Of a stretch of 64,000 bases of DNA, positions 1 to 11,120 are shown one piece after another; the stretch's first letter is position 1, and the number at the start of each line of letters is the position of its first letter. Made by a program: the position numbers and the translations under genes. Under the pieces are notes generated by a model that ran no database searches, was not told the origin of the DNA, and worked only from the letters and a program-made list of their open reading frames with translations. The DNA is from Trichobilharzia regenti (taxonomy: Eukaryota > Platyhelminthes > Trematoda > Strigeidida > Schistosomatidae), in the NCBI GenBank assembly GCA_944472135.2, contig OX235263.1:6989517-7053516 (forward strand). Reading direction: 5' to 3'.

Positions 1-410
1 AGTAGAGGTGGCAGCTATTGATAAAAGTCTAATGTAACTTGTTGGAAATCCTTTCCGTGACACTGGCTAAGTGTCTGACCTGTATCGAAGAAGTGACTGA
101 CTTAACATTTATGTTGATGAAGGTGTGTCTTGCTCTGCCTTTCTGATTCTGACTGGCTGGCTGGCTGGCCGACATTGGCATTTTCATCCGTTCCGCCTGT
201 CGTTGAAGGAAGCAGCCTGTTTTTGAAATTTCTCCTCTTGATAGGGATTGGGGCTTGTTGCTGTTGTTGCTGTTGGTGGTGGTTGTGTGTGTGGTTATCT
301 TCATCGCCTTCGTTATCTCTATGTTCACTTGAAGTCCTGTCTTCTCTGCTTCTGCACCTCAGGTTTGCTTCACTGCTACCTGTACTACTTACTGTTGAGT
401 AACATTATTT
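1..410 (-). mobile_element. RTE-like family 2 fragment (3' half, decayed)
   Basis: Minus-strand translation resembles the 3' third of the family 2 ORF also seen at 9256-10660 and 44500-45325: an Asn/Gln run, a GRARHTFIN motif, and a VKSVTSSIQVRHLASVTERIS segment where the family has VKSV..LYG..W RVT. It is frame-shifted and cut by the window edge. Confidence 0.7.
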
Positions 411-419
411 CAACGTAGA

Positions 420-560
420 TAGAGCAAGATCATAAGAGGTTTGTGTAGAATAAGATGGTGTGCATCACAGTTATTTCGTTGGCTTCTCATCATTTGTGTA
501 AAGTCTAGAGAAATTAGTAAATTTACATAGAGAACAATTTTAACATACCTTCAAATGTGA
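420..560 (-). repeat. Isolated terminal repeat of a Penelope-like element
   Basis: This segment resembles the inverted terminal arms at 11320-11448 and 11862-12000 (shared AGAATAA..GTGG, TTATTTCGTTG and CAATTTTAACATAC blocks). On the minus strand it contains TGATGAGAAGCCAACGAAA, a short hammerhead-like core. Confidence 0.55.
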
Positions 561-616
561 CATGATGCCAGTTTATAAGACACTCCAAACTTTAAAGAAC
601 ATTTATTTAACTGAAC

Positions 617-947
617 TTTAGATTTTCCCGTCGATTGATTGAACCGAAATGCTCGGTCTCAGGTTGATGTGTCTCTCGGCTACTTGTGCAGATGCTATGG
701 GCACTGAGTTCGATCCCCGATGGGAAAATCATCACTGGCTCACTGAGGAATGCATACATATCCAGCTGTGACGAGTCCTAAATAGGACGAAATGTGCGTT
801 ATTCTGGATTCCACTGCTAGTCACCATCCACCAATTAAATTCTAACTACATGCCCAGACATCATCGAAGCATCTGAACAAGAAGCTGAGAGACATGTCAA
901 CCTGAGACCGAGCATTTCGGTTCAATCAGTCGACGCGAAAATCTAAA
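617..947 (+). mobile_element. SM-alpha-type SINE with hammerhead module and inverted ends
   Basis: The body has a pol III B-box-like GAGTTCGATCCCC near 704-716. It also has a schistosome-type hammerhead module: stem I ATCCAG (760-765), stem II GTCC/GGAC, CGAAA, and CTGGAT before ATTCCACTGC. The core reads CTGTGACGAG instead of CTGAYGAG and the cleavage-site triplet is altered, so this copy is probably inactive. Bases 617-695 and 869-947 are inverted copies of each other (arms about 79 bp), which a simple SINE does not have. Confidence 0.75.
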
Positions 948-959
948 ATTCAATTAAAT

Positions 960-1364
960 AACACTATGTTAATCATTAGACATCATTGAAACCTTCTATA
1001 CATCAAGGTGACGTATAAACAAAGATTGAATGTGTCGATCTAATAAAATTAGTCAACTAACAGACACACATTGGCTAGAGAACCATCGTCCAAAACTAGC
1101 GAGTACTACACAGGTGTTTTGTCCCGCTTTCACACTCTGCAGCACTATGTACCCAACAACCTATTCAAAGAAGGATTAACCCGAAACCGGTTGACCAGCA
1201 TATGAATTCTAATTTTTGACAATCAACGGTAAGTAGCACGACCGCCAAACAATATCACACTCGACTTCATGGACCCCAATGCCAGTCAGGATTTCTTACC
1301 AGAAATCCATATAACTTCATTCTGTCTGTAATCAAGCACTAGTGAACATTAGATTAATCATATT
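960..1364. other. Unassigned spacer
   Basis: No gene or clear repeat was recognised in these 400 bp. The sequence is AT-rich, with stops in all frames. Confidence 0.5.
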
Positions 1365-2104
1365 CATCTAAGTATCCAAGTGATTTCCAAACTCAAATCG
1401 AATAACAAACTCGGTTTCCTGGATATTACTATGATTAGGAGAAATGATGGAACGATTCAGCGCTCTATTTTTCGTAAACAGACATGGAGTGGACAATATC
1501 TTCATTTTACCAGTTTTGTTCCTATCCAGTATAAACGTTCCCTGGTGAAATGTTTGTTCTCAAGGGCCCGAAAAATATGCACGAGTGACACAGTGATGAA
1601 TGAGTTTCGACATGTACATTCAGTTGTACTAGTTAATGGTCATCCAGAAAACTTTATCGATTGTTACAGTAAGGATAGACCACATCTCGAAAAGACAGCT
1701 TCTGTACCAAAGAAAGCCATCTTTATTAATCTACCATTCAAGGGCGACCAGATTATGCAATTGACAGCTCAAAGACTTCGGTCAGCCATCAAACGCACAT
1801 TCTATGCCGCCACATCTCTTTTTCTCACATACCGAAGATTTTCGATCCCTGTACCTACTACGATTAAAGGACGAAATTCTGTGGATTCTACTTCAAACTG
1901 TGTCTACACGTTCACCTGCAGTTGCGGTGACACCTATACAGTTAGAACCAACAGAATATTCCAATGTCGTCGAAAAGAACATGCTCCAAAATGGCTACTA
2001 AATCATATCGAATATCCCAATGCGATTAATCTGAATAGAAATCCATTAGCATCATCCATTGCAAAACACTTATTAATGTCAGGTCACAGAATCAATATTA
2101 ATTA
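1365..2104 (+). mobile_element. Penelope-like element (lineage A), 3' part of ORF
   Basis: An open frame of 241 codons covers the end of the RT (LGFLDITMIRRNDGT, WSGQYLHF, YKRSLVKCLF), the linker (RLRSAIKRTF) and a decayed GIY-YIG endonuclease (CVYTFTCSCGDTY, then a conserved SSIAKHLLMSGH). In the GIY-YIG core YIGRT has become YTVRT, so the nuclease would be inactive. The usual C-terminal LCVQK block is missing; an unrelated sequence follows. Confidence 0.8.
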
Positions 2105-2420
2105 ATGCCTGCTTCACAATTATCACATCACATAACTCCAATTCAAGGTTGGTTATTGAATGTGAGGGAAATACTATGGAGATTTGAAGAGAGAAAGAAC
2201 CAACATGTTTGCAAGATAACACGAGCTCGTTTTATTTCGTGGATACTCATCAACTGCATACATCATAAACAAAATCGAATCATAAGTTTCAAAATAAAGT
2301 TTTGGAACATACTTTTCCATAATTACTCGGAGTTAAAGATAGAAGGTATAAGGAACATAATTCCAGGATTAGATGTAGGTAGACAGATTATTCAGTGTCA
2401 GAAAAACAAACTAGTTATAC
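2105..2420 (+). other. Open frame of unknown origin between two retroelements
   Basis: An open frame starting at 2105 runs about 105 codons before fading into the RT of the next element. The product is basic (Lys, Arg, Trp, Ile) and I recognise no family. It may be a decayed 5' portion of the RTE-1 copy that follows. It is unlikely to be a host gene. Confidence 0.35.
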
Positions 2421-3890
2421 ATAGTGGAATTAGAATCAAGCAGACTTTAGATCAGGTAGAGGGTGCATAGATCATATCTTCACTCTTCGACAGATTCTTG
2501 AACATAGACACACTTTTCGGCGTCCAACAATTGTCATATTTCTTGACTTGAAGGCGGCCTTCGACTCCGTGGATCGAAAGGTACTACTATGGCAATGTTT
2601 GACTGTGAAGGGAAATCCAAGAAAATACATTGCACTAATCAAGGCAATCTATTCAAACTCACGGAGTCGTGTAAGGGCTTATGGGGAATTGTCATCTGAA
2701 TTGATAACAACCAGTGGTGTCCGACAGGGATGTCCACTTTCCCCATTTCTGTTTAACTTCATCATAGATATGCTGATGGAAGTATCCTTAACTGAACGTA
2801 ATGACTTAGGAATCGACTTGTTACCAGGGAATAATCTTATGGACTTAGAATATGCAGATAACATAGTCCTGTTAGGGGAGGATGGTGACAAAATGCAGAG
2901 TCTTCTGAACACCTTGACCGGCTGGCAATCGTTGTATGTTTGGCATGCGATTCGGCCCTGCAAAGTGTAAGATGCTGCGGCTACAGGACTGGACTACGTC
3001 AACTCCTAGCTTAGTGATAGGGAGTGAAGTGATAGAACATGTTCACCACCACTTCACCTATTTGTTTGGGAAGTTGTATCAGCACCAACGGATTGATTGA
3101 CGACGAAATCTCAGCACCGATCCAAAAACCTCGAGCTGCTTTCGCTGACTTACACCATCTCTGGCGTAGGCGTGACATCCGGCTATCAACCAAGGGACGT
3201 GTGTACTGCTCATCAGTCCGCTCTGCCCTTCTCTATGACTCTGAAACATGGCCAATACGCGTTGAAGACATGAAAAGGTTGACTGTTTTTGATCATAGAT
3301 GTCTACGATCTCTTTCTCACGTTAGGTGGTTTAATAAGGTAAGTAATGTTGACGTTAGGCGTAGAGTGTTGGGCAAAGAGGGAAAATCAATCGACGAGGC
3401 TATAAAGTTACATAGATTGAGATGGCTAGGTCAGGTGGTGCGCATGCCTAACCATCGCCTCCCCCGACGACGGGCATTACTAGCTGATATAGGTGCAGGT
3501 TGGAAAAGAGTAAGTGGTGGTCAAACAAAAACATGGCCTCATCAATCCATGAAATCCTTGACAGTTAAACTGAGTCAGTCAGGTAGGGAGATTCAGACTT
3601 CCGGGTTGGGGCCCCCGGGACTCTAGGAATCAATAGCTGGAGACAACAGGTGACATGGCTCAAAATCGTTGTCAATGGCCAGCGCAGATGTATTCAGTCT
3701 CTGTAATCTTTCATATTCCTTTCTACCATTACCCATTCTGTTTCACTCTTATACTTGTCAAATTCTATTGATTCTCTTCACTCATCTTCTTGTCTGCCTT
3801 TGTGTGCTATTTGGAACATGGCTACTCAAACTGGTGCACTTCGGTGCCAAGTCCTATGTTGAATCCAGACAGACAGTGGAATTAGATAAG
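2421..3890 (+). mobile_element. RTE-like family 1 non-LTR retrotransposon, 5'-truncated
   Basis: RT motifs in order are GCIDHIFTLRQI, IFLDLKAAFDSVDR (2545-2575), TTSGVRQGCPLSPFLF and EYADNIVLLGEDGDKMQ, where the second catalytic Asp of YADD is replaced by Asn. A thumb region follows (RRRDIRLSTKGRVYCSSVRS), then the tail RLRWLGQVVRMPNHRLPRR and GGQTKTWPHQSMKS. Frameshifts near 2480 and 2970-3040 break the ORF. The 3' UTR to about 3890 resembles those at 21430 and 47400. Confidence 0.85.
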
Positions 3891-3894
3891 AGGG

Positions 3895-4164
3895 GTTAGA
3901 GTTCAGATTTCTATTGGAAAACACGAATTGGTTAGAGGCATATTACAGGGTCAGGGTCAGAGAACAGAGTGAATTTACACATTTTGTAGTGGAGAGTTTA
4001 AGAGAGTGGGGGTGAATAGTGAAGTAACACTTTTTTTTAACTTAAACAGACAATTAAGTAGATTTAGAAACCTGAAGGTCAAAATTGAATAGAATGTTTC
4101 TTAACAAGACAAACACACAGGCATACTGACAAAAAAGCAAAACAAAATAAAATAAAGTGGGATT
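3895..4164. other. Short spacer
   Basis: AT-rich sequence with no gene recognised; it borders the 3' end of the next element. Confidence 0.4.
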
Positions 4165-5640
4165 AGGGTTACCAGGGCAGTGGAAGTTTAGTCACACTAT
4201 CTTTCTGTATACAGAGGTCTGGTCGAAGTCTCTTGATAGCAATGGCTTCTGCGAAACGAAGTTGCCATGGGTTTCTTTGCGTATTGATTATTTTGAAGGC
4301 TTGGTTAATTTCTACTGTGTGTCCTGTGTCAATTAAATGTCTGGCGATTGCACTCGATAACACTTTTCTTCCTTTTGTACGGAGACTCTTAGGAATGTGC
4401 TCAGAAAATCTAGTAGATGCTCTCCTCTCAGTCCTTCCTATGTACTTACTTCCACAAGTGCACGTGAATTGGTAAATGCAGTTGGAGTTGAGGTGAGTAG
4501 GGTACTCATCTACTTTTGACTGGGTTAACGAGTACACAGTGTTGTGAAATAGGATCAATCTGGCGATGGGAAATGTTCTTTTTAATGCACCTGTGATTCT
4601 TCTTTGTATTCTTGTGGATACGTCTTCCCCTTTGTAGGTTAGGTAGATGAAAACTGGTTTCTTTTCAATGGTTTCAGGTTTCGGTTTGTGTGCTTCTTCA
4701 TCTCTATACTTTAATATGAACTTTCCGGGGTATCCATTCTCGATGAGGTTCTTTTCGATGACGGCGAGTTCTTCTTCAAATAGTATCTTCCGAGCATATT
4801 TCTTTGGCTCTGCTGAAGAGCGTTTTTAGTAGACTTCGTTTGTAGCTGGTTGGGCAAAAGCTGTGATAATTTAAGTATTGACCAGTCCAGGTTTTTTTTC
4901 CTGTAGACAGATATTTGAGTCGTCCCATCGTTTCTTCTTTTTATGTTGACGTCAAGGAAATAGAACTGGTTGTTTCTTTCGTAGTCAATTGTGAATGCAA
5001 TGTTGGGATGAGCCGCATTGAGTTTCTCAAACATTGCGGATGCGTGTTCTGTATCATTGCAGACCACAAACGTGTCGTCGACATATCTGCAGTAATAGGT
5101 TGTTCTTTCTATTTCTTCTTTCATTCGAGTCTGTTCAAGATGAGCCATGAATATGTCAGCAAAAACAGGACCCAGAGGTGAACCCATAGCCACCCCGTCA
5201 ATCTGCCGGTACAGCTGATTATTGTTGAATCGGAATTGAATATTCTTTGTACACAGAAGTAGCAATTTTCGTAGCTCATTTTCCGGAAGGGGAAGCAGTT
5301 CAGACTGTTGGCATATGATTTTTACCGTTTCTGCGATGGGTATGCTGGTAAACAGTGAACAAACATCGTATGACACACGAGAAGTCTATCTGAAATATCG
5401 AGTTGATCTAATTCTTGTGAAAACTGGAAGGTATCTCTGATACTGTGAGTTGCCAGCTTCTTTTGAATAGGTTCCAGCTTTTGGGCCAACCATCTGACCA
5501 GTTTATGACATGATGATTTCACCATTGATATTACAGGTCTCATTGGTACATGACTTTTTTGGACTTTGGGTTGACCATACATGAACGGCACACGCTAACC
5601 CCTTGGTTTAAGGTTGTTGTAAGCGCTGTTGTCTATTAGC
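4165..5640 (-). mobile_element. Penelope-like element (lineage A), most complete copy
   Basis: Read on the minus strand this is the longest Penelope copy in the window. It has a template-grip region (YGQPKVQK, MRPVISMV), fingers and palm (YDVCSLFTSIP, GVAMGSPLGPVFADIF), a catalytic YVDDTF at 5074-5085, the NQFYFLDVNIKRRNDGT block, and a GIY-YIG domain with YQFTCTCGSKYIGRT at about 4440-4480. The C-terminal LCIQKDSVTKLPLPW ends near 4169. The frame is broken at about 5376 and again between 4711 and 4558, and the 5' end is truncated. YIGRT and YVDD are intact at residue level. Confidence 0.88.
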
Positions 5641-5794
5641 CCTTCTTTAAGTAGTCCTTTAAGGGGATTAATCACATACAGCCTAAACTGTGTGTACAAA
5701 GAACACAATAAACTTCAATCTTCCCCTAACATGGACTACTTGACCTATTTAAATGTGATGATTGGTCATTAGTATATACTTTTGTTCTGTTTTA

Positions 5795-5945
5795 TTTAAC
5801 TGAGTAATTGTCATGATCTTTATTTCATTTTATTATTGTTAACCATATTCGTTGTGAAGCAGTTGTAAAGAAACTACGAAATGACGATATTACCTCGTGG
5901 CGAAATTTATCTTCTTAATGCCTTATTCAGATTTAATTTTTAATA
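5795..5945 (+). repeat. Dispersed repeat shared with 15179-15325
   Basis: The blocks CTGAGTA.TTGTCATGA, TGTAAAGAAACTACGAAA and CTTCTTAATGCCTTATTCA recur in the same order at 15179-15325. Position near Penelope debris suggests an element terminus, but this is inference. Confidence 0.55.
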
Positions 5946-6230
5946 GTTTTTCCCCAAGGATTTATTCAACTGATTTCCATTTCGGATCAAGAAATGACGC
6001 ATCTTTTAAACAAAACTTAGAAATTGAAAAGAAGACAGAGAGAAGGGTATAAACAATAATATTTTTTTCTATGTATATTATATGCATTTGAACAATTATA
6101 TATTTATATATATAAATAAACCTTTAAATTAACAAATTTTTTTAAGGTAATTTCTTTATTTATTTGTTTGGTCCTTCATGTGTTTTTCCCGCTTCTCCTT
6201 TCCCGATCATATTGTCCTTACACTTATTCA
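5946..6230. other. AT-rich spacer
   Basis: No gene or named repeat was recognised. Confidence 0.4.
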
Positions 6231-6299
6231 AGTGTTAATAGGTTAGTGTGTATGTATGTGCGTGTCTGTGTATGCATTTTGCTTAAATGTATCCCTTGA

Positions 6300-6550
6300 C
6301 AATAATTTAATGTGTGTGTGTGTGTGTACAAATCAAAAATAATAATGATAATAATAATATTAATAATAGTCTGAAGATTAAAACAGATTGGATGATTTTA
6401 AAAACCGTATATTTGTGTGTGTGTGTGTGTGTAGGCAGGTGTGTGCGTTCGTGTGTGTATGTGTCTATCTGACTATCCGTCTCTTGATTCGTCTGTCTGC
6501 CTGTCTATCTATCCATCTATCGATCCATCTGTCTGTCTCTGGCTGTCTAT
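6300..6550 (+). repeat. Microsatellite cluster: (GT)n, (TAA)n, CTGT/ATCC-rich tract
   Basis: (TG)n at about 6311-6328 is followed by AATAAT repeats (6338-6367), a second (TG)n at 6413-6432, and a degenerate ATCTRTC/CTGTCTGT pyrimidine tract to about 6545. Confidence 0.85.
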
Positions 6551-6861
6551 CCTTCTCACTGCTGAGGTAAACCAATAGGGATGCGAGTACATCAATGTGG
6601 TGCTGATAAGAGTTTGACTTTTAAAATATACAATTGTTAGGAAAACATGATTATTACTCATCTGGAAAGAAAAATAGACGAAAAAATAGTTTAGTAATAT
6701 AAAAAAGTAAATAAAAAGAAATAACTATCTATTACGTAATAGGTATATCTTTCAGTGCCTCAAAATTGGTACGTAAATATTTCCAGGAGATTCTTCAAAC
6801 TGGCAGCAGATGGTCGACTTCTAATTCGAGACTTTTAAATGTCCCTCATTTCAACTAGTAT

Positions 6862-7954
6862 CATTCATTATAATAAAGGTTTTCTTGTATTTCCCTAACC
6901 GATATTGTTGTGTTCGCTGACGTTTCGCTATTTAATGCTGCTGCTAATAGCTTTATCAAAGTGGTAGTATTAAACCGGAATTTACAAAATCTCAGCTTAT
7001 ATTGTATGACAACTTAATCATCGTTCATAAGCATAGGGGAATTTTCGCGTTGTCAAATTGGCCAATTGGTAAAGACAACAAAACAAAACCAAGTGTAGAC
7101 TGTTGGATTTGATAAGTGTGTAAAATTATAAAAGTAGACTGTGTCGAAACACATGATTTACGGTGTTCATTTCTTCTGATTTCGATTTCTCGAGATGTTT
7201 GTCCGATGTAGAAATGAACACCGTATAGCATCTGTTCGACCACCGAGAAATAAATCCGGTTGAACTAGGAAAACTTGAAAAATCATCAGCCATAGCTTGT
7301 CTACACGCTATAGAATTAGGCCACAAAATTTATTCTGACAATATTGAAATAATCCAGAAAAACTTCAGAAACCACAAAGAACGTCTGACGGCATCAGAAG
7401 CACTTCATATCAAGTAGAATCCAAATTGTCTGAATAGGAATGATGGACTAAAACAGAATTTCACCTGGTTACAACACCCTGTCTCCTCCATGAAATCAAC
7501 ATGAATGTGATAAGCAATATCATTATATAAGCACACACTGTTTTATAATTTTACACACTGATCAAATCAAACAATCTACACTTGATTTTGTTGTCTTTAT
7601 CAATTGACCAATTCGACAACGAAAAATGACCCCAGACTGACGAACGATGATCATATTAGTAAACTTTGTTTTGATAGCATAGCAGATGTACTATTACCTC
7701 TGTTATTTGGTTTAGTGATCTTCATTGTTATTTTGACTTTCAATATGTCCTTTTAACTTGACCTAACTTGTCTATTTTCTCACCTCTTAACTCTTTGTTA
7801 TATATAGGCTGAGATTTTGTAAATTCCGGTTTAATAATGCCACTTTGATAAAGCTATTAGAAGCAGCATTAAATAGCGAAACGTCAGTAAAAACAGCAAT
7901 ATCGTTTTGTTTTTCATTCATTGGGAAATATAAAAACCTCTATTATAATGAATA
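6862..7954. mobile_element. Penelope-like element (lineage C) in a head-to-head palindrome
   Basis: The outer arms 6862-7005 and 7803-7954 are inverted repeats of about 145 bp, sharing ATAGCGAAACGTC and AAATTCCGGTTTAATA. Left of the centre the minus strand codes a GIY-YIG core (YIGQTSREIEIRRNEHRKS). Right of the centre the plus strand codes the downstream part (IEIIQKNFRNHKERLTASEA and LKQNFTWLQHP). A second inverted pair lies at about 7060-7130 and 7545-7620. A perfect 16-bp inverted repeat (7159-7174 and 7210-7225) sits at the switch point. Confidence 0.75.
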
Positions 7955-8039
7955 TCATATACCCAATGCCCAAATTTTTTCAAAGCGTTAAAAGTGAACT
8001 TGGTTTGGACATAAATAGTATCATTCATGTCTTATAAAT

Positions 8040-8672
8040 AACGATATCGCTATCCGTTATGATTCCAAGTTTGATCACGGATCGATATCAGATAGTGAAT
8101 CACTGTAAAGCACTAGGGAGTAATGAATACTTGCTTTGTTCTAGCTTGAATCTCATTGACTGTACGCACCCACCGCGACCAGGTTTCAGACCCATGACCT
8201 TCTAGATACAAGGCGAGCTGGTTGATCATTAAGCCACTGGGACCCGAATTCAATAGCTAACCCGTTAATTCTAACTTCTACCAATTCGTAATGCATTTAG
8301 CGCAACTGGCACGAACAAATGAATATCATCGGTGGTTAGTATTTGTCCTCATTCCCAACCAGGTGAATCCCTCTTCAGGTGACGATTTCTCACTAGAACT
8401 GCAGGCAACCGCATCCTGCAGCCAGTCACTCAGTGGAGCGAGCATCAGGTTGATTTTCAAGAGTCTGTGCTGTAGGGATTTGCGTTAAAATCATGGGCTG
8501 GCCAGTAATTCAGGTCATTGTGGCTGAATAACCTGGATGTTGTGGTTTCAAAATCTGGAGGTGAATGCGTACTGATCATGAGTCCTAAACCGGGACGAAA
8601 CAACAACTATCTAGTAATCCTTGGTGTTTTCCAGTGGAGTGGTTCTCTAACTAATATCAATATGTGATCAAA
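8040..8672 (-). mobile_element. SINE-1 fold-back element, both ends inverted
   Basis: The body, read on the minus strand, has a tRNA-like promoter: an A-box-like stretch around TGGCTTAATG (about 8236) and a decayed B-box near 8195. The left end carries ATCACGGATCGATATCAG and the right end CTAATATCAATATGTGATC, inverted copies that each lie beside a hammerhead-like module. The right module is GAGTCCTAAACCGGGACGAAAC at 8580-8601; the left one is decayed. Confidence 0.65.
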
Positions 8673-8689
8673 CATGAAACTTTGATTGG

Positions 8690-9255
8690 ACACGAGTTAG
8701 TAACTAGTATGATGTGTCTAGTCCTTTCTTCGGCGCAGACTGTATTCTATCAGCCAGTCAGGTTTGCAATGTGGCCATTATTCTAGGTAGCACGAAACCT
8801 AGATACAGGCAAAGCTTCCTGTGGTCGATTGTCTCCAACCATCTAATATATCATCAAAATCAATGTGCACCATGATAGCGAGCCACCTAGAATAGTGGCC
8901 ACATTACAAACCTGACTGATAGTATTCGATTTTCAGTAGAGAACCAGTGAAGAAGTGGGCAGCCGTTAAAAACAGTCTGCAGTAGCCTGTTGGGATTCCT
9001 TCTCGTGACACTCCATCGATCAATTTTCTGAATTGTATAGAAGAAGAAGAGACTGACTGCCAGACTCCACATTTGTGTTGAAAACAATCAGAATCTTGTT
9101 GTTTGTGCTGGCTGACTGAGTTAGTGCAGAAGATTACGAAACTGGTTCCAGGTTGGTTGGTGAAGGCGTAACTTGCCCTGCCTATCCGATTCTGGGTGGC
9201 TGGCTGACCGCCACTGACATCTTCCTCAGTACCGTCCACCTGTGGTTGAAACCAT
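8690..9255 (-). mobile_element. RTE-like family 2 fragment with a small fold-back at its 3' side
   Basis: The minus strand reads EEDVSGGQPATQNRIGRASY and a GSLLKIEYY block, the 3' third of the family 2 ORF. At its left end 8747-8793 and 8882-8928 are an inverted repeat (CAGTCAGGTTTG.AATGTGGCC) around a hammerhead-like GGTAGCACGAAACCTAG. Confidence 0.65.
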
Positions 9256-10660
9256 GCTTCCTTACTGGATTCGGGGAAGGCAAATCATGTTCTGACCAAA
9301 TTGCAACTCTACGCATCATCATCCCAGAACAAAGCATGGAACGGCAATCAAACATGTACCTAGACTTTGTAGACTTTGAGAAGGCCTTCAACAGCGTTGA
9401 CCGATAAGAAGTTATTTGGAAACTACTCGAGTACTACGGCGTGCAGCGCCCAAATATTCACCAACCTTATTCAACAGCTGTACGACAACGGCGGCACATG
9501 TCAAGTGATCCACAACGGGAAACTCAGCGATGCGTTTGGAGTAAACACATGAATCAGACAAGAGTGCCTATTATCACCAATGATATTCCTAATTGTGGTG
9601 AACTGACTGGATTATGCGTCCGGCAGTGAGTGGAAAACTAGAAGACAGGGATATCCTGGACAGAAAGATGTGAAGAACCTAGAAGACCTGGATTTCGCGC
9701 GTAGATGATTTATGCTTGATGTCACACAAAATCGAAGACTTACAAGCGAAAACCGACCGACAAACTGGTCGGAGAAGCAGCCGGCGAAGACAAGACTCCG
9801 TGTGAACATAGACAAGATGGAGGTTATGAAAAGAACCAACCAACTAACAACAACAACAGTGCCAACGTCCAGCGCCAATCACCATCACAAAGCGAGGGAC
9901 TTGAAAGAGGTCACTTCATTCACTCACTTATCTAGGGAGCATTGTCTCAACTACAGAGAGTCGGAACGGACGAGGATGTCAAATCGAGCGAGAATCGGGA
10001 AGGCGGGCGAGAAAAACACACATTCAACAACCTGAAACCAATCTGGAAATCTTCGTCACTCAGCCAGCCAGCATCAACAACAAAATCCAGTCGGATTTTT
10101 AATATAAACAACTTCAAGTCAGTCAGCTCTTCTATACGGCTCAGTAACTTGTCGGGCGGGTCACAAAGAATATTTCCAACAGCCTGTTGCAGACGTTACC
10201 TTTATCAACCAACAACTGTCTTCTCTGGCTCTATACTGAAGATCAGATGGCCGGGCGGGCCGGAAACAATCACCAACTATGGGAAACTATGGGAACAAAC
10301 AAACAAACAAAACAAGACGAGAACCAACCAATCGCCAACCAACAAATATGCAGTTGGAGAAAGTGGATGGAGATGGATTGGACACTCGATGAAGAGCCCA
10401 TTGGTTGGCATCGCGCGTCAGGCCATTGCTCGAGTGGAACCAGGCCGAAAGGGAAGCACGCGGTGAGTGCGTTATCAGTGCAAGGGTGACATGGAGGAGA
10501 TCGTGTGAAGAGGAAGAGGAGTTGAAAGAGTATGGAGTAACATGGATGCAGGTGAAAAGTACAGCAGAAGGGAGACAGAAGTGGCAAGTGGAGGGAGACG
10601 TGCAGTTGAAGCCGTATGTTCCACTAGGAACCCAAGGGAACAATAATAATAATAATAAAT
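9256..10660 (+). mobile_element. RTE-like family 2 non-LTR copy with (TAA)n tail
   Basis: RT motifs are SCSDQIATLRII, FVDFEKAFNSVDR and ECLLSPMIFLI. The catalytic region is decayed. Downstream are the 3'-terminal motifs: a WRWIGHS-like stretch, VTWRRSCEEEEELKEYGVTW and the PYVPLGTQGNNN end running into AATAATAAT. It is frame-shifted throughout and begins immediately next to the opposite-strand copy 8690-9255 (head to head). Its tail ends about 65 bp from the KIF26 terminal exon. Confidence 0.82.
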
Positions 10661-10729
10661 AATAATGGCAATCAAGTCTATTTGAGATAATCATAAATGT
10701 ATTTTTTAAAATGAAAATTACTCACATAT

Positions 10730-11120
10730 TTAACTTTGATTATTTATCATTAAATGTTGTTGATTGTTTTGCTGATAACTGGAACGATGATCATATTGTT
10801 GTGACTGATGAGAAGAAGAATGCGACTGAACATGAAGATGATGAGAATGATGTTGATGCTGGTGATGTTGGTGATGATGACTATTGCATCTTTGACGATA
10901 TCCATCCAATGATGAACGTCTTGACAGGAGGATATCTTTACACTGACCAGAACAATCACTAGCTGAATCTTGATGTGAAAGGGATAATTCACTAGCACCG
11001 GTACGCATACTTTCATAACCACTACTAGATGGTCCTCCCCCACAGCCACCGCCTCCTCCACTTCCAGTTATATGCATACTACGTCGGGTTGATCGACACA
11101 CTGAAGCGGATAATTTCCCA
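10730..11120 (-). CDS. KIF26: KIF26-like exon m with SSGYES motif and stop
   Basis: The coding part is 391 nt; the acceptor is GTCTTATCTATAG|T, phase 2. After a Gly run it encodes PSSSGYESMRTG...SHQDSASDCSGQCK, which lines up with the vertebrate KIF26 C-terminal segment GGSSGYESVMRD...SAQDSTSENSSS. A His/Gln/Ser-rich stretch follows, then TAA at 10730-10732. A good donor (ATGTGAGT) lies at 10726/10725, four bases past the stop. Either the gene ends here with an intron in the 3' UTR, or this is a short isoform. The vertebrate C-terminal coiled-coil region is not seen. Confidence 0.8.

Noticed and set aside
6388..6570. Cys/Val-rich frame
   Set aside because: It is generated by (TG)n and CTGT repeats, not coding sequence.
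10711..10962. Plus-strand acidic frame (Asp/Glu-rich)
   Set aside because: It is the reverse shadow of the His/Gln-rich end of kinesin exon m.
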